From contig JBLIRR010000019.1 of assembly GCA_049472395.1 (NCBI GenBank), forward strand, positions 1-64,000: a stretch of 64,000 nt of DNA. Direction: 5' to 3'. Position 1 is the first letter of the stretch. Each line of letters begins with the position of its first letter. Position numbers and translations under genes: made by a program. The DNA comes from JBLIRR01 sp049472395 (GTDB lineage Bacteria > SZUA-182 > DTGQ01 > JBLIRR01). Below are positions 1 through 7,338 of the stretch, piece by piece. Under the pieces are notes generated by a model. The model was given only the letters and a program-made list of their open reading frames with translations. It made no database searches and was not told where the DNA came from.

Positions 1-1331
1 CTGATTCAATAGGAGGGCCACTGCTTTGTTATTACATTGATGGGAATACAAAAGCAGTATGGTCATCATCGCAGAGAATAAAACAAAATAAGGTAACGAT
101 GTTAGGGAGAGTAATGGGATGTTTAGAGCAGGTATTTATCCATGATGGTTTTGGGCATCCAATTTATTTTGAAACATTTTCTGGCCATGGCCCAGTAGGT
201 GAGCACATACTCGATCTATTTGAAAAAATTGAAGGTTCCATTATTGATGTTCCGCGTTCATCCACAAAGGTTTATCGAGCTATAGTAATGGATTCGGCAA
301 GCAATAGTGTGAAGACATTGCGAACATTTGCTGCCCAAGAGAAATATCACTATATTACCCCCTTAGATGATAATCAATGGGATGAGCGTAAAGTCATAAG
401 ATTTGGCACTCTTTCGCGATATAGGTATGGCAAGGCCACTCTGAGAGAACTTGAGATTGAGCTTGAAGATTCAAATGAGAAGGGATACTTGATATCGACA
501 CGGGCAATAAAGATAGAGTGGGATCATGGAAAAATGACGATTCTGCTTACAAGTCTACCGGAAAAAATTGTAGATACAAGTGATGTGGTGAGGTCTTATT
601 TCAAGAGATGGCCAGCTCAAGAGCTTCAATTTCAGTATAAAAAAGCAGCAGTAGCTCTCCATCGAGTAGTAGGTTATGGAAAGAAGAAAACAGATAATCC
701 ACGTGTATTAGAGAAACAACGCAAATCTGCACAAAAGATAGAGGAACTCAGCAAAGAATTAGCCGATCCTTCTCAGCAAATCAATAGTTACGAAAAAGCA
801 ATTGCAGATCTCATTCTAAAAGAGAGGCCACTACGTGCGCAAGCCACAATCATAGGAGGCAAAAGTGTTCTTTCCCCAAAACTTCAACGGGAGCTGGATA
901 AATACAACAGACAGATAAGTTCCCACAAGCGGAAAATAAAGAAAATCGAAAAGGAGTATGGGAATAAATTCAGGGTACTCAGGAAGCATCAGAAGGAATG
1001 GTTAAGACTTCAGGGAAAAGAAAAAGTATATGAAATTGATGTAGAGCTTGAGCAGATTGTCACATTTCACCGAATAAGCTTAGCACATCTTTTCGCTTAC
1101 TTTATTAAACATTTTCTAAATGAAGTAAGCATGAGCATGGCAATGATGCTTCACAAAATTATTCATCTCCATGCAACTATAGAAGAAGGCCCTGATATGC
1201 GAGAGATTAAATTAAGAAAAAATGATAAGGATCCTCAGTTAATGAAAAAATTATTTTGTGCCCTTGAAAAGCTAAACCAACTAAAGATTAAAGGGCCTAG
1301 AAACAAAATAATGAAGTTTTCATTAAGCTAA
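1..1331 (+). CDS. Transposase, DDE-type with coiled-coil insert (5'-truncated by window edge)
   Basis: The frame is open from base 3, so the first ATG at 99 is internal and the gene begins upstream of the window. The visible part is about 443 residues. An early YYIDGNTKAVW segment resembles the first catalytic Asp strand of DDE transposases, and 'VMDSASNSVKTL' could supply a second acidic residue. A basic, heptad-rich helix of about 100 residues (near 205-310 from the ATG at 99) looks like a coiled coil. The C-terminus (KIMKFSLS) ends cleanly at TAA. The family assignment is by overall look only. No terminal inverted repeat was found downstream, so whether the element is intact cannot be judged. 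Confidence 0.6.
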   Translation, partial: DSIGGPLLCYYIDGNTKAVWSSSQRIKQNKVTMLGRVMGCLEQVFIHDGFGHPIYFETFSGHGPVGEHILDLFEKIEGSIIDVPRSSTKVYRAIVMDSASNSVKTLRTFAAQEKYHYITPLDDNQWDERKVIRFGTLSRYRYGKATLRELEIELEDSNEKGYLISTRAIKIEWDHGKMTILLTSLPEKIVDTSDVVRSYFKRWPAQELQFQYKKAAVALHRVVGYGKKKTDNPRVLEKQRKSAQKIEELSKELADPSQQINSYEKAIADLILKERPLRAQATIIGGKSVLSPKLQRELDKYNRQISSHKRKIKKIEKEYGNKFRVLRKHQKEWLRLQGKEKVYEIDVELEQIVTFHRISLAHLFAYFIKHFLNEVSMSMAMMLHKIIHLHATIEEGPDMREIKLRKNDKDPQLMKKLFCALEKLNQLKIKGPRNKIMKFSLS

Positions 1332-1385
1332 TCTTAAATAAATGCAATATTAAATTTAAATGGCCGAAAATTATGCTTTATTAAA

Positions 1386-2045
1386 TTAATAGACATACTC
1401 CTCATCATGAAAATATACATCATAAGAGGGAATATAATTACCATACCAGCTCTCTTGTTCATGAGCTGATATAGTGGTTGGAGATAACGGTGGCGCTCTT
1501 TGAGTCTCTTCTCCGATATGCTGTAATATCTTTTGTGTTTTTTTTAAATCAGTAATGAAAGCAATGAGTTTTATTTCCTTTCCACATTGAGAACATACTA
1601 ATGGTCCAATTTCGAAAATTTTTTGTATCAGACGTGCCCATGTTGAACTAACTTTACCCTTACCTTTTATCTCTTCTACATCCACAGACGCACCATCATG
1701 CTCCTGCCTCTTCTCTTTCCCTCGATATGAGCTGCTATAAATGCCATAGTAGAATGTGATACATTCATATGGAGAAGGAATATGGGGGTATCGATAAAAA
1801 GCTTCATTATACATTGATTTAGAAGCCTTAACGAGCTGCAGCTCTTTCGCTTTAGAAGAAGTCTTGATGAATGTGACCAGTTGGCTAATGCTTTTGATTC
1901 CTTCAATGATACAAAAGAGTAAGTTTATAGTAAATGGATAAAAAGATAAGGTATACTCATTATCTTTAGGTTTGAAGATATTGGCTTCTGATTCAACAAT
2001 TGGGAGGATAGGCGAAATAATCTCTTTAAAAATACAATCTTTCAT
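1386..2045 (-). pseudogene. Chimeric transposase fragment (IS4-like N-terminus joined to IS91-like C-terminus)
   Basis: This 219-residue frame reads as two unrelated transposase pieces joined in phase. Residues about 1-85 (SFYPFTINLLFCIIEGIKSI, then KELQLVKASKSMYNEAFYRY) look like the N-terminal region of IS4-type DDE transposases. From about residue 90 (CITFYYGIYSSSYRGKEKR, then STWARLIQKIFEIGPLVCSQCGKEIKLIAFI) it looks like the C-terminus of IS91-type transposases, including the CxxC and the RAPP tail. Neither half has a complete catalytic core, so it should be inactive. A Shine-Dalgarno-like AAAGGAA precedes the ATG, so it may still be translated. The join suggests illegitimate recombination between two element remnants. 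Confidence 0.65.
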
Positions 2046-2391
2046 GGTGCATTCCTTTCTTTTAAATAAGATTTTTGCACCATATAATTACATAAAATAA
2101 TTGAAATTACCAGAGGGCATCTATAATAAATTGTTTTTAAAAGTATTCTCCTATTATTAGCACAATAAAAGGATTATAATTTGAAGCAAAATTCTTGCCG
2201 AACTATATTGATGTTGTTCATCCATATTTCACAAATCCTATTATTGAGTTTATGGTCTAAAGATAAAAATGGTGCGTTTGATAAAAGCCTTTATTAATAA
2301 TATAATCAATTTATGGAGAACGAAAAAAAACTACCTATTGCCTTCTTTAGAATTTATTAATAAAAAATCATAAAAAAGGAGTGTGAACTCT
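2046..2391. other. AT-rich intergenic stretch
   Basis: No gene is supported here. A short plus-strand stretch near 2195-2260 could be read as a decayed coding remnant (KFLPNYIDVVHPYF), but it stops quickly and has no start. The rest is AT-rich spacer, presumably holding the promoter of the following gene. Confidence 0.4.
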
Positions 2392-2811
2392 ATGACGAAA
2401 GAAGAAATAATTGAATTAATGAATGCAAATCTTTCATGTTTTCTCGCTACAGCGGCAGAGAGCCAGCCGCATGTTCGTGGAATGATGGCTTATAAAGCGA
2501 CAGAAAGTGGAATTATCTTCCATACGGGCAATACTAAAGATTTATACAAACAAATAGTAAATAATCCATTAGTGGAGATATGCTTCTTTGACCAAGAAAA
2601 GAATATTCAAATAAGGGTAACAGGGAGAGCTGTTGTCATGGATGACTTGGAATTAAAAAAGGAAATAACAGAAGCAAGACCTTTTCTTAAACCTTGGGTT
2701 GAGAAAATGGGCTATGATATGCTTATTATATTTCAAGTTGTAGATTGCATAGCGCATACTTGGACATTTGGAGCAAACTTTTCACCAAAAGAATTCATTA
2801 AAATTAATTAA
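2392..2811 (+). CDS. Pyridoxamine 5'-phosphate oxidase-family flavin-binding protein
   Basis: This 139-residue protein has the split-barrel look of the PNPOx-like/FMN-binding family: NANLSCFLATAAESQPHVRG at the N-terminus, then GIIFHTGNTKDLYKQI and NPLVEICFFDQ. Such proteins usually bind FMN, F420 or haem and act as small oxidoreductases, but the substrate cannot be told. An upstream GTG at 2383 would add three residues. The AAAAGGAG ending at 2381 lies 1 base from that GTG but about 10 bases from the ATG at 2392, so the ATG is preferred. The gene is followed by an attC-like inverted repeat, which raises the possibility that it is, or was, an integron cassette. Confidence 0.75.
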   Translation: MTKEEIIELMNANLSCFLATAAESQPHVRGMMAYKATESGIIFHTGNTKDLYKQIVNNPLVEICFFDQEKNIQIRVTGRAVVMDDLELKKEITEARPFLKPWVEKMGYDMLIIFQVVDCIAHTWTFGANFSPKEFIKIN

Positions 2812-2833
2812 TCACGACGCAATAACATGCCGA

Positions 2834-2903
2834 GGCTAACGGATTTATATACCATTGGTTAATAAAGAATTGAGGAAGTGCAAAGCCCAAATACGTTAGG
2901 CGG
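2834..2903. repeat. attC-like imperfect inverted repeat after the flavin-fold gene
   Basis: Arms CTAACGGATTT (2836-2846) and AAATACGTTAG (2889-2899) are complementary with one mismatch. The right arm runs into GTTAGGC (2895-2901), which fits the integron GTTRRRY core-site consensus. The left side (GGCTAAC) fits RYYYAAC only partly. Total length of about 70 bp and a position just after a stop codon are typical of attC sites. No integrase gene or second attC is seen in the window, so this stays tentative. Confidence 0.35.
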
Positions 2904-3025
2904 AGAAAAGAAAGACTGAGCAGAAAGCCAGTCTTGATGAATGAATAGGCCCAACACATTAAGAGGGCATTAGGGCATTTTGAGTTGATTTCTTCTTATT
3001 ATTCAGGTATTATACAAGAATTGAG

Positions 3026-3102
3026 GCGTTGATGGTGTCAATGGAAGCATGCCTGATAAACCAATCAGGAGGAGGCGGTTCAATTCCGACCTCAACGCTC
3101 CA
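3026..3102 (+). tRNA. tRNA-like cloverleaf with encoded CCA, probably a pseudo-tRNA
   Basis: Acceptor halves GCGTTGA (3026-3032) and TCAACGC (3092-3098) pair perfectly and are followed by T and an encoded CCA (3100-3102). A 4-bp D-stem (3035-3038 with 3047-3050, two G-U pairs) surrounds a loop with GG. A 5-bp anticodon stem CCTGA/TCAGG (3052-3056 with 3065-3069) is perfect. The T-loop TTCAATT is canonical with its G53-C61 pair. Against a working tRNA: the anticodon loop is 8 nt (TAAACCAA) without U33, A14 is missing, the T-stem has one mismatch, and there is one extra base (3091). No anticodon can be assigned. It is either a decayed tRNA or a tRNA-like RNA. Confidence 0.4.
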
Positions 3103-3323
3103 ACTTAAGAATGTTTACATAATCCCATCCCGGGATATTATCAGGGGCTGAATTTCACCTGTGTATTGTCTTCTCCTGGCAGCTCTTAAACATCTCCGAT
3201 ATGGCGTCGGTCTATTGACAAATAGAATTGTCAGGAATATACTTTTCCTAAATTTATCAATAACAATTTTTCCCCTTACAGTGCCTAAAAAGGCATGGGT
3301 AATAGAATAAATGGAGGATTCCC

Positions 3324-3872
3324 ATGGATACACAAAAATTAATTGATATGCTCAATAAAGATATGGCAGAAGAACATGCAGCCATTCTCCGTTATCTTGT
3401 TCACGGCTATATGGAAGGTGAAGATACTCCTTTGGGTGCCAGTTTGATTTCAATTTGCAGAGAGGAGATGTGGCACATGCACTGGCTGGGCATGATCATA
3501 GGTGATCTGGGAGGTGAGCCCAACTTTACCCCTGCTCCCTATCCCTTTGATCCTACAAATCGTGAAACAATCCTTAACTCCTATATCAAGTATGAAAAAA
3601 ATCTTATACCCCATTATAATGGGGAGGCTGATCAGGTGGATGATCCTCATATCAAAAGGGTTCTCCAAAGAGAAGCATGGGAGTCTGAGGGGCACGCCAG
3701 AAAGTTTGAAAGAAAATTGAATAAATTAACTCAGGAAGAGCGCGCTGGCTTACCGGGTGAAGAGGGCACCCTGCCAAAAGAATTTTTGGATCAGTTGCAG
3801 GCAGAAGTGACAAGCAAGTATACAGAGATGTTGCAACACATTCGTACATCCTGGCATTTTCAGGAAAAATGA
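3324..3872 (+). CDS. Ferritin-like diiron protein, N-terminal domain of a frameshifted two-domain gene
   Basis: This 182-residue protein forms a complete ferritin-like four-helix unit at residues 8-135. Candidate iron ligands are E17 (AEEHAAILRY), E48 with H51 (CREEMWHMHW), E117/E120 and H124 (EAWESEGHARKF). Such domains bind a di-iron centre for iron storage or redox work. GGAGG at 3313-3317 sits about 7 bases before the ATG. Residues 160-180 (TSKYTEMLQHIRTSWHFQ) look like the first helix of a second ferritin-like domain, which then stops at TGA 3870-3872 directly after an A5 run. The missing part continues in the next frame, so this is probably the front half of a longer protein. Confidence 0.7.
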   Translation: MDTQKLIDMLNKDMAEEHAAILRYLVHGYMEGEDTPLGASLISICREEMWHMHWLGMIIGDLGGEPNFTPAPYPFDPTNRETILNSYIKYEKNLIPHYNGEADQVDDPHIKRVLQREAWESEGHARKFERKLNKLTQEERAGLPGEEGTLPKEFLDQLQAEVTSKYTEMLQHIRTSWHFQEK

Positions 3873-4179
3873 CCTTATGGGATGGCGACTTATGGACCAG
3901 GCCATGAAAAAGATGAGGCATATTGCCCACTTTGCTGAACCCATTGCTGAAGATGGTGGGAGAGCTCCCTCATTTAAAGCCGGTACAATTATCACGCATG
4001 ATAGTATGGAGACAGCCCTTAAGAAAGCTGTGGCGGATCTCGGCTTAGCCTCTGAACGTCATAGGAAAATGCAAGACTCTCAAGAAGTCAAAAAACGTTC
4101 TGGCCTCGTTATCAACCTAGATATGACTGTTCAGCAGGAAGCGTATCAAGAAGCTGAAATCAAAGACTGGCTAAGATAG
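3862..4179 (+). pseudogene. C-terminal part of the ferritin-like protein, out of frame
   Basis: The frame starting near 3862 continues the second ferritin-like domain (LMDQAMKKMRHIAHFAEPI, later SMETALKKAVADLGLASERH). It would be reached from the upstream frame by a one-base slip at the A5 run 3865-3869. An ATG at 3877 or 3892 could start it alone, but no convincing ribosome site is present. By itself it lacks a full set of diiron ligands. Joined, the product would be about 286-288 residues with two related domains. A sequencing error, a real mutation or programmed slippage are all possible. The end overlaps a small GGCTA-AGA-TAGCC hairpin followed by TTTTT (about 4171-4190), which may be a weak terminator. 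Confidence 0.5.
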
Positions 4180-4187
4180 CCCCCTTT

Positions 4188-5198
4188 TTAACAGATTCTG
4201 GGTAAGAGCGCTCCCGCAGGACGGTCAAGGATACGTTTTCCACCGATTGAGGTCGTGAGAATAACACGATGCGGGGATTCATCTTTCACCTGCCCGATAA
4301 TGGCAGCCTCTTCCCCCAAGGGGTGAGACCGCATGGCCGAAAGGACTGAATCTGCATCCTCCGCTTTCACAATAGCGACCATTTTCCCCTCATTGGCAAC
4401 ATGAAGGGGATCAAGGCCAAGAATCTCGCAGGCTCCTCTCACCGCAGGGTGAACAGGTATAGAATCCTCATCAATATATATTGTCTTTTTGGATTGGTCT
4501 GCTATTTCCTTAAGAACTGACACAAGGCCCCCTCGCGTCGCATCTCTCATGCAATGGACGTGAGGAGAGGTGGTGAGGATTTCATTAACAAGTCCGTGTA
4601 AGGCAGACACATCGGAGCGGATTGTGCTTGAAAAACTTAGTCCCTCCCGTTTACTCATCACAGCCATACCATGGTCTCCCACAGCGCCGCTGAGTATGAC
4701 TTTATCCTCGTGTTGGGCATTTGTCCCCGAAATGGTCCCTTTATAGGTAATATGCCCGACACCCGAGGTATTAATAAAAAGTTTGTCAGCCTTGCCATGG
4801 GGCACAACCTTTGTATCCCCGGTAATAATCTTCACATTGGCCTCCCGGGCAGTATTTGCCATTGAGGTAATGACACGATCAAGCTCCTCAAGCTTAAAAC
4901 CCTCTTCAATAATAATTCCCACGCTCAGATAGAGGGGTTGTGCGCCGCACATGGCCAGATCATTAATTGTCCCGCATACCGCAAGCTTTCCTATATCGCC
5001 TCCAGGAAAAAAAAGAGGGTCTATGACATAACTATCCGTTGAAATACATAAACGATTGTTGCTTATTTCGAACACTGCTCCGTCATCCAATTTATTGAGC
5101 ATACTGTTATCAAAATGAGGAAGAAAATGATTTTCTATTAACCTTTGAGAAAGAAGCCCCCCACTTCCGTGGGCGAGAAGTATTGTATCGTTTTTCAT
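4188..5198 (-). CDS. hypE: HypE, NiFe-hydrogenase maturation (carbamoyl dehydratase)
   Basis: HypE works with HypF in the cytoplasm: the carbamoyl group transferred to the C-terminal Cys is dehydrated with ATP to a thiocyanate, the CN donor for the Fe(CN)2CO centre of NiFe hydrogenases. The 336-residue length is normal. Visible signatures are the N-terminal LLAHGSGG, STDSYVIDPLFFPGGDIGKL, TINDLAMCGAQPLYLS, TGDTKVVP, and the diagnostic C-terminal PRIC with the acceptor Cys. No other hyp or hydrogenase gene is in the window, so it is an orphan here. It lies 292 bp downstream of the radical SAM gene on the same strand and has its own good promoter in that gap. Confidence 0.93.
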   Translation of the reverse strand: MKNDTILLAHGSGGLLSQRLIENHFLPHFDNSMLNKLDDGAVFEISNNRLCISTDSYVIDPLFFPGGDIGKLAVCGTINDLAMCGAQPLYLSVGIIIEEGFKLEELDRVITSMANTAREANVKIITGDTKVVPHGKADKLFINTSGVGHITYKGTISGTNAQHEDKVILSGAVGDHGMAVMSKREGLSFSSTIRSDVSALHGLVNEILTTSPHVHCMRDATRGGLVSVLKEIADQSKKTIYIDEDSIPVHPAVRGACEILGLDPLHVANEGKMVAIVKAEDADSVLSAMRSHPLGEEAAIIGQVKDESPHRVILTTSIGGKRILDRPAGALLPRIC

Positions 5199-5272
5199 TC
5201 GACTTTATCCATTATGATGAAATAAAAGGTTATGTTTCATCCGCTCCCCACAATGGGAAGAAGCATTTGATA

Positions 5273-5302
5273 ATTATACACAAAAATGCTTTGGCAAGTC
5301 AA
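5273..5302 (-). promoter_or_regulatory. Sigma70-type promoter for hypE
   Basis: On the minus strand TTGACT (5302-5297) and a perfect TATAAT (5278-5273) are separated by 18 bp. Transcription would start near 5266, giving a leader of about 68 nt before the hypE start at 5198. This suggests hypE is expressed independently of the peptide-maturase operon upstream. Confidence 0.55.
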
Positions 5303-5490
5303 CCGGTTTTGCTTACGATTCAAAGAAGCATCATATATAAAACATAGACAATCCGTTTTATCCTTCGATCTTTTGTCTTCGGGAGATATGCAGTATTTTT
5401 CACTACCAGCGCGTTTTCGCGCAAACACTTTGCAGAGGCATTACCGGTGGCGGAAAATTTACTTACACATCATACTTTCAAAAAATAGTA

Positions 5491-6654
5491 TCAAGGAGGA
5501 GTAAGCGAATAAAAATTACACATGACCGGATCAGGTGCCAAGACAGATGGGGCGCGGAAGCGGCACCCTCCTGCACATTCATTAATCACGGGACACCCCT
5601 TACACTCAAGCTCATCAAGTGAAATATGATGCAACTTGAGCCAGCAATCTATCAGGCCCTCTCTCGCATCACCTAAGGGAGAATTCTCATAGAATCCGCA
5701 TTTTACTGCCTTTCCTGTGGGCAGGACGGTCATCAGATGCCTTCCGCAGGCAAATCCATCGGTTGCACCATGATATCCTCCCCCATAAGCATACTTCATC
5801 AACGGCGCTGCCTTTTTATAGGGGAGGATGAGTTCATGATTATGTGTGAGGAATCCGGCCATGCACAACACATCAATCCCCCATTCTGTTGCCTCTATCT
5901 CGTCAACAAAGCTTTTGAGTTGTTCAAACTCATGTGCATTCCCACGGTGAATCATTGTAGCAATGGAGATAGGGATATTTTTTTCCTGAGCACACCTTAT
6001 GCCTCGTATGGTTTGCTCGAAACTTCCCTTCCCGCGCAACATCGTATGCCCATCACGCCATCCATCAAGACTGACTTGAATATTGTCAACCTTAAGCCAT
6101 GACACTGTTTTTTCATTAACCATGGTGCCATTTGTAAGCAACACTCGCCGAATCTTCAGTGTTGAGGTTTTAGTGATAAATTCCTTAAGAAAAGGGTATA
6201 ATAATGGCTCCCCTCCTGAGATTAAGAGCCGCAGACCGCCATGTGCCGCAAATTCCTCGGTGATTTTCAATGCATCATCCAGGGACAGCTTGTCATTGCG
6301 TGGCGGACCAAGGTAGCAATGACGGCATCTTAGATTGCACTGGTGCAGAAGCTGCAATTCCAAGTATCGAAGCGAGGGGAAGGGGGCTTTGTCGATCCTG
6401 ACAGGAACCTGCCGGGATTCTGGAAAAACCTCTAAGAGCCCTTCCTCGATACAGTACTCCACAAATTCCTCATCATTGCGGATCTCATCCTTTTGGAGGG
6501 TTCCATCGCACCTTGCTAAAAATGCCTCTGCCTTTTCATCTATTTCATATAACTCATCTCTTCCGATATGATAGAGGTAAGGACGTTCAAGGTGTTTCAG
6601 GGAAGCTTGTGAAGTCAGGCAGAGGAATTCCTCTTTCCTAGTATGATTTTTCAT
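5491..6654 (-). CDS. Radical SAM/SPASM peptide maturase
   Basis: This 387-residue enzyme has the layout of RiPP maturases. Residues about 20-80 form a small PqqD-like recognition domain (YLYHIGRDELYEIDEKAEAF). The radical SAM motif CNLRCRHC (C106, C110, C113) should hold the [4Fe-4S]-SAM cluster, with SGGEP at 146-150. The C-terminal SPASM region has many cysteines (C303, C319, C337, C351, C354, C360, C364, C379) for two auxiliary clusters. Such enzymes make thioether or C-C crosslinks on a short precursor. Its start overlaps the upstream Cys-rich gene by 17 bp, and a 20-residue Cys-rich peptide heads the operon, the likely substrate. It resembles, from memory, maturases of the so-called selenobiotic or GeoRSP families; subfamily not certain. 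Confidence 0.85.
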   Translation of the reverse strand: MKNHTRKEEFLCLTSQASLKHLERPYLYHIGRDELYEIDEKAEAFLARCDGTLQKDEIRNDEEFVEYCIEEGLLEVFPESRQVPVRIDKAPFPSLRYLELQLLHQCNLRCRHCYLGPPRNDKLSLDDALKITEEFAAHGGLRLLISGGEPLLYPFLKEFITKTSTLKIRRVLLTNGTMVNEKTVSWLKVDNIQVSLDGWRDGHTMLRGKGSFEQTIRGIRCAQEKNIPISIATMIHRGNAHEFEQLKSFVDEIEATEWGIDVLCMAGFLTHNHELILPYKKAAPLMKYAYGGGYHGATDGFACGRHLMTVLPTGKAVKCGFYENSPLGDAREGLIDCWLKLHHISLDELECKGCPVINECAGGCRFRAPSVLAPDPVMCNFYSLTPP

Positions 6655-7009
6655 AGGACGTCAACATAAGGTCGGATTCTTCGACACGGTCACTTTGTGT
6701 GAGTAAACTGAGAAGAATATACCCCCCGCACGGCTCAGCATGAGGAATGGGGATTCTTGATTGAAAGTCACAGTCCTGTTCCTCAAAAGGGCAGTGATCA
6801 CACACATATTTTTCTAATAAGGGATGAGGATTCTGCCATAGGGAAGGGTCTTTCCCCTCAAGGGGTAAATTATCCGGGTTCAGAATCCCGCGGTGCACAA
6901 GAAACTCAATGGCTTGTGCTCCACGGCAGGCCATATCCTCCTTCTGCCCTTCTCGATAAAATTTGCAAAAGGGCCGGCAGATATACTCTTTAAAATCTCT
7001 TTTGCCCAC
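6638..7009 (-). CDS. Seven-cysteine protein of the RiPP locus, unknown function
   Basis: I do not recognise a named family. The 123-residue protein has cysteines at C11, C15, C28, C70, C73, C80 and C94, with CRPFCKFY at the N-terminus and CDHCPF in the middle. That spacing suggests Fe-S or zinc binding. There is no signal peptide or membrane segment. It sits between the precursor peptide and the radical SAM gene and overlaps the latter by 17 bp, so translational coupling and a shared job are likely. It could be a partner protein, a chaperone for the peptide, or an electron carrier; this is inference from context. The start is a GTG at 7009 with only a weak ribosome site, so the true start is uncertain. 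Confidence 0.7.
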   Translation of the reverse strand: MGKRDFKEYICRPFCKFYREGQKEDMACRGAQAIEFLVHRGILNPDNLPLEGKDPSLWQNPHPLLEKYVCDHCPFEEQDCDFQSRIPIPHAEPCGGYILLSLLTQSDRVEESDLMLTSYEKSY

Positions 7010-7057
7010 GGGCTTTACTCTCTCATGAATAATAAAATAAGAAACAGATCACGAGTT

Positions 7058-7094
7058 ATAAAAATAGGGCCGGTAGCATGCGCTGCCGAGCCCC
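7058..7094 (-). terminator. Attenuator-like hairpin between precursor peptide and maturase genes
   Basis: Bases 7067-7077 and 7082-7094 form a GC-rich stem of about 11 bp with one bulged base and loop ATGC. Read on the minus strand it is followed by TATTTTTAT (7066-7058). It lies 20 bp downstream of the peptide stop, before the Cys-rich and maturase genes. A partial terminator here would give more precursor than enzyme mRNA, a common RiPP operon arrangement. Confidence 0.6.
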
Positions 7095-7113
7095 ATATAA
7101 GAACACTACGAAT

Positions 7114-7176
7114 CTAGCAAGAACCTCCGCATTTGCAAAGGCCTTTTGCTGCTTTTTGTACTTTTTTAATTTTCAT
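7114..7176 (-). CDS. Candidate RiPP precursor, 20-residue Cys-rich peptide
   Basis: The ATG at 7176 follows a perfect AAGGAGGTT (7190-7182) with a 5-base gap, among the best ribosome sites in the window. The peptide begins MKIKKVQKAAKG, a basic helical leader, and ends LCKCGGSC just before a TAG stop. Three cysteines and two glycines within the last seven residues are the likely modified core. A promoter lies upstream, and an attenuator, a Cys-rich protein gene and a radical SAM/SPASM maturase gene lie downstream on the same strand. Known 'selenobiotic'-type peptides (from memory) carry a similar Gly-rich tail with Sec; here the last residue is Cys and the stop is TAG, so no Sec readthrough is implied. 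Function of the mature product is unknown. Confidence 0.75.
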   Translation of the reverse strand: MKIKKVQKAAKGLCKCGGSC

Positions 7177-7238
7177 TGTAGAACCTCCTTTCCTCGCGAC
7201 ACGCGAAATCTGATGTTAAGGTTATTTTATACTATTTA

Positions 7239-7266
7239 TTAATAGCAAAAAATAAGAAAATGTCAA
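7239..7266 (-). promoter_or_regulatory. Promoter of the RiPP operon
   Basis: On the minus strand a perfect TTGACA (7266-7261) is followed after 16 bp by TATTAA (7244-7239). The leader to the peptide start would be about 55 nt. It is back to back with the promoter of the kor operon. Confidence 0.5.
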
Positions 7267-7296
7267 GGATTGCCCTGATTGTTTTGAGTAAAAAAG

Positions 7297-7324
7297 TAGA
7301 CAAAAAAAAATTATATATTATAAT
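7297..7324 (+). promoter_or_regulatory. Promoter of the kor-liv operon
   Basis: TAGACA (7297-7302) and a perfect TATAAT (7319-7324) are 16 bp apart. The 57-bp inverted-repeat element begins 15 bp further on, so it would lie in the 5' leader or at the transcription start. Confidence 0.45.
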
Positions 7325-7338
7325 AAAATAATTATACA

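Noticed and set aside
3115..3333. 72-codon minus-strand frame upstream of the ferritin-like gene
   Set aside because: No ribosome site or family resemblance, and it overlaps the promoter and start of the ferritin-like gene.
7111..7120. Selenocysteine readthrough extending the RiPP peptide
   Set aside because: The codon after the last Cys is TAG, not TGA, and no SECIS-like hairpin stands directly after it; the nearby stem is better explained as an attenuator.
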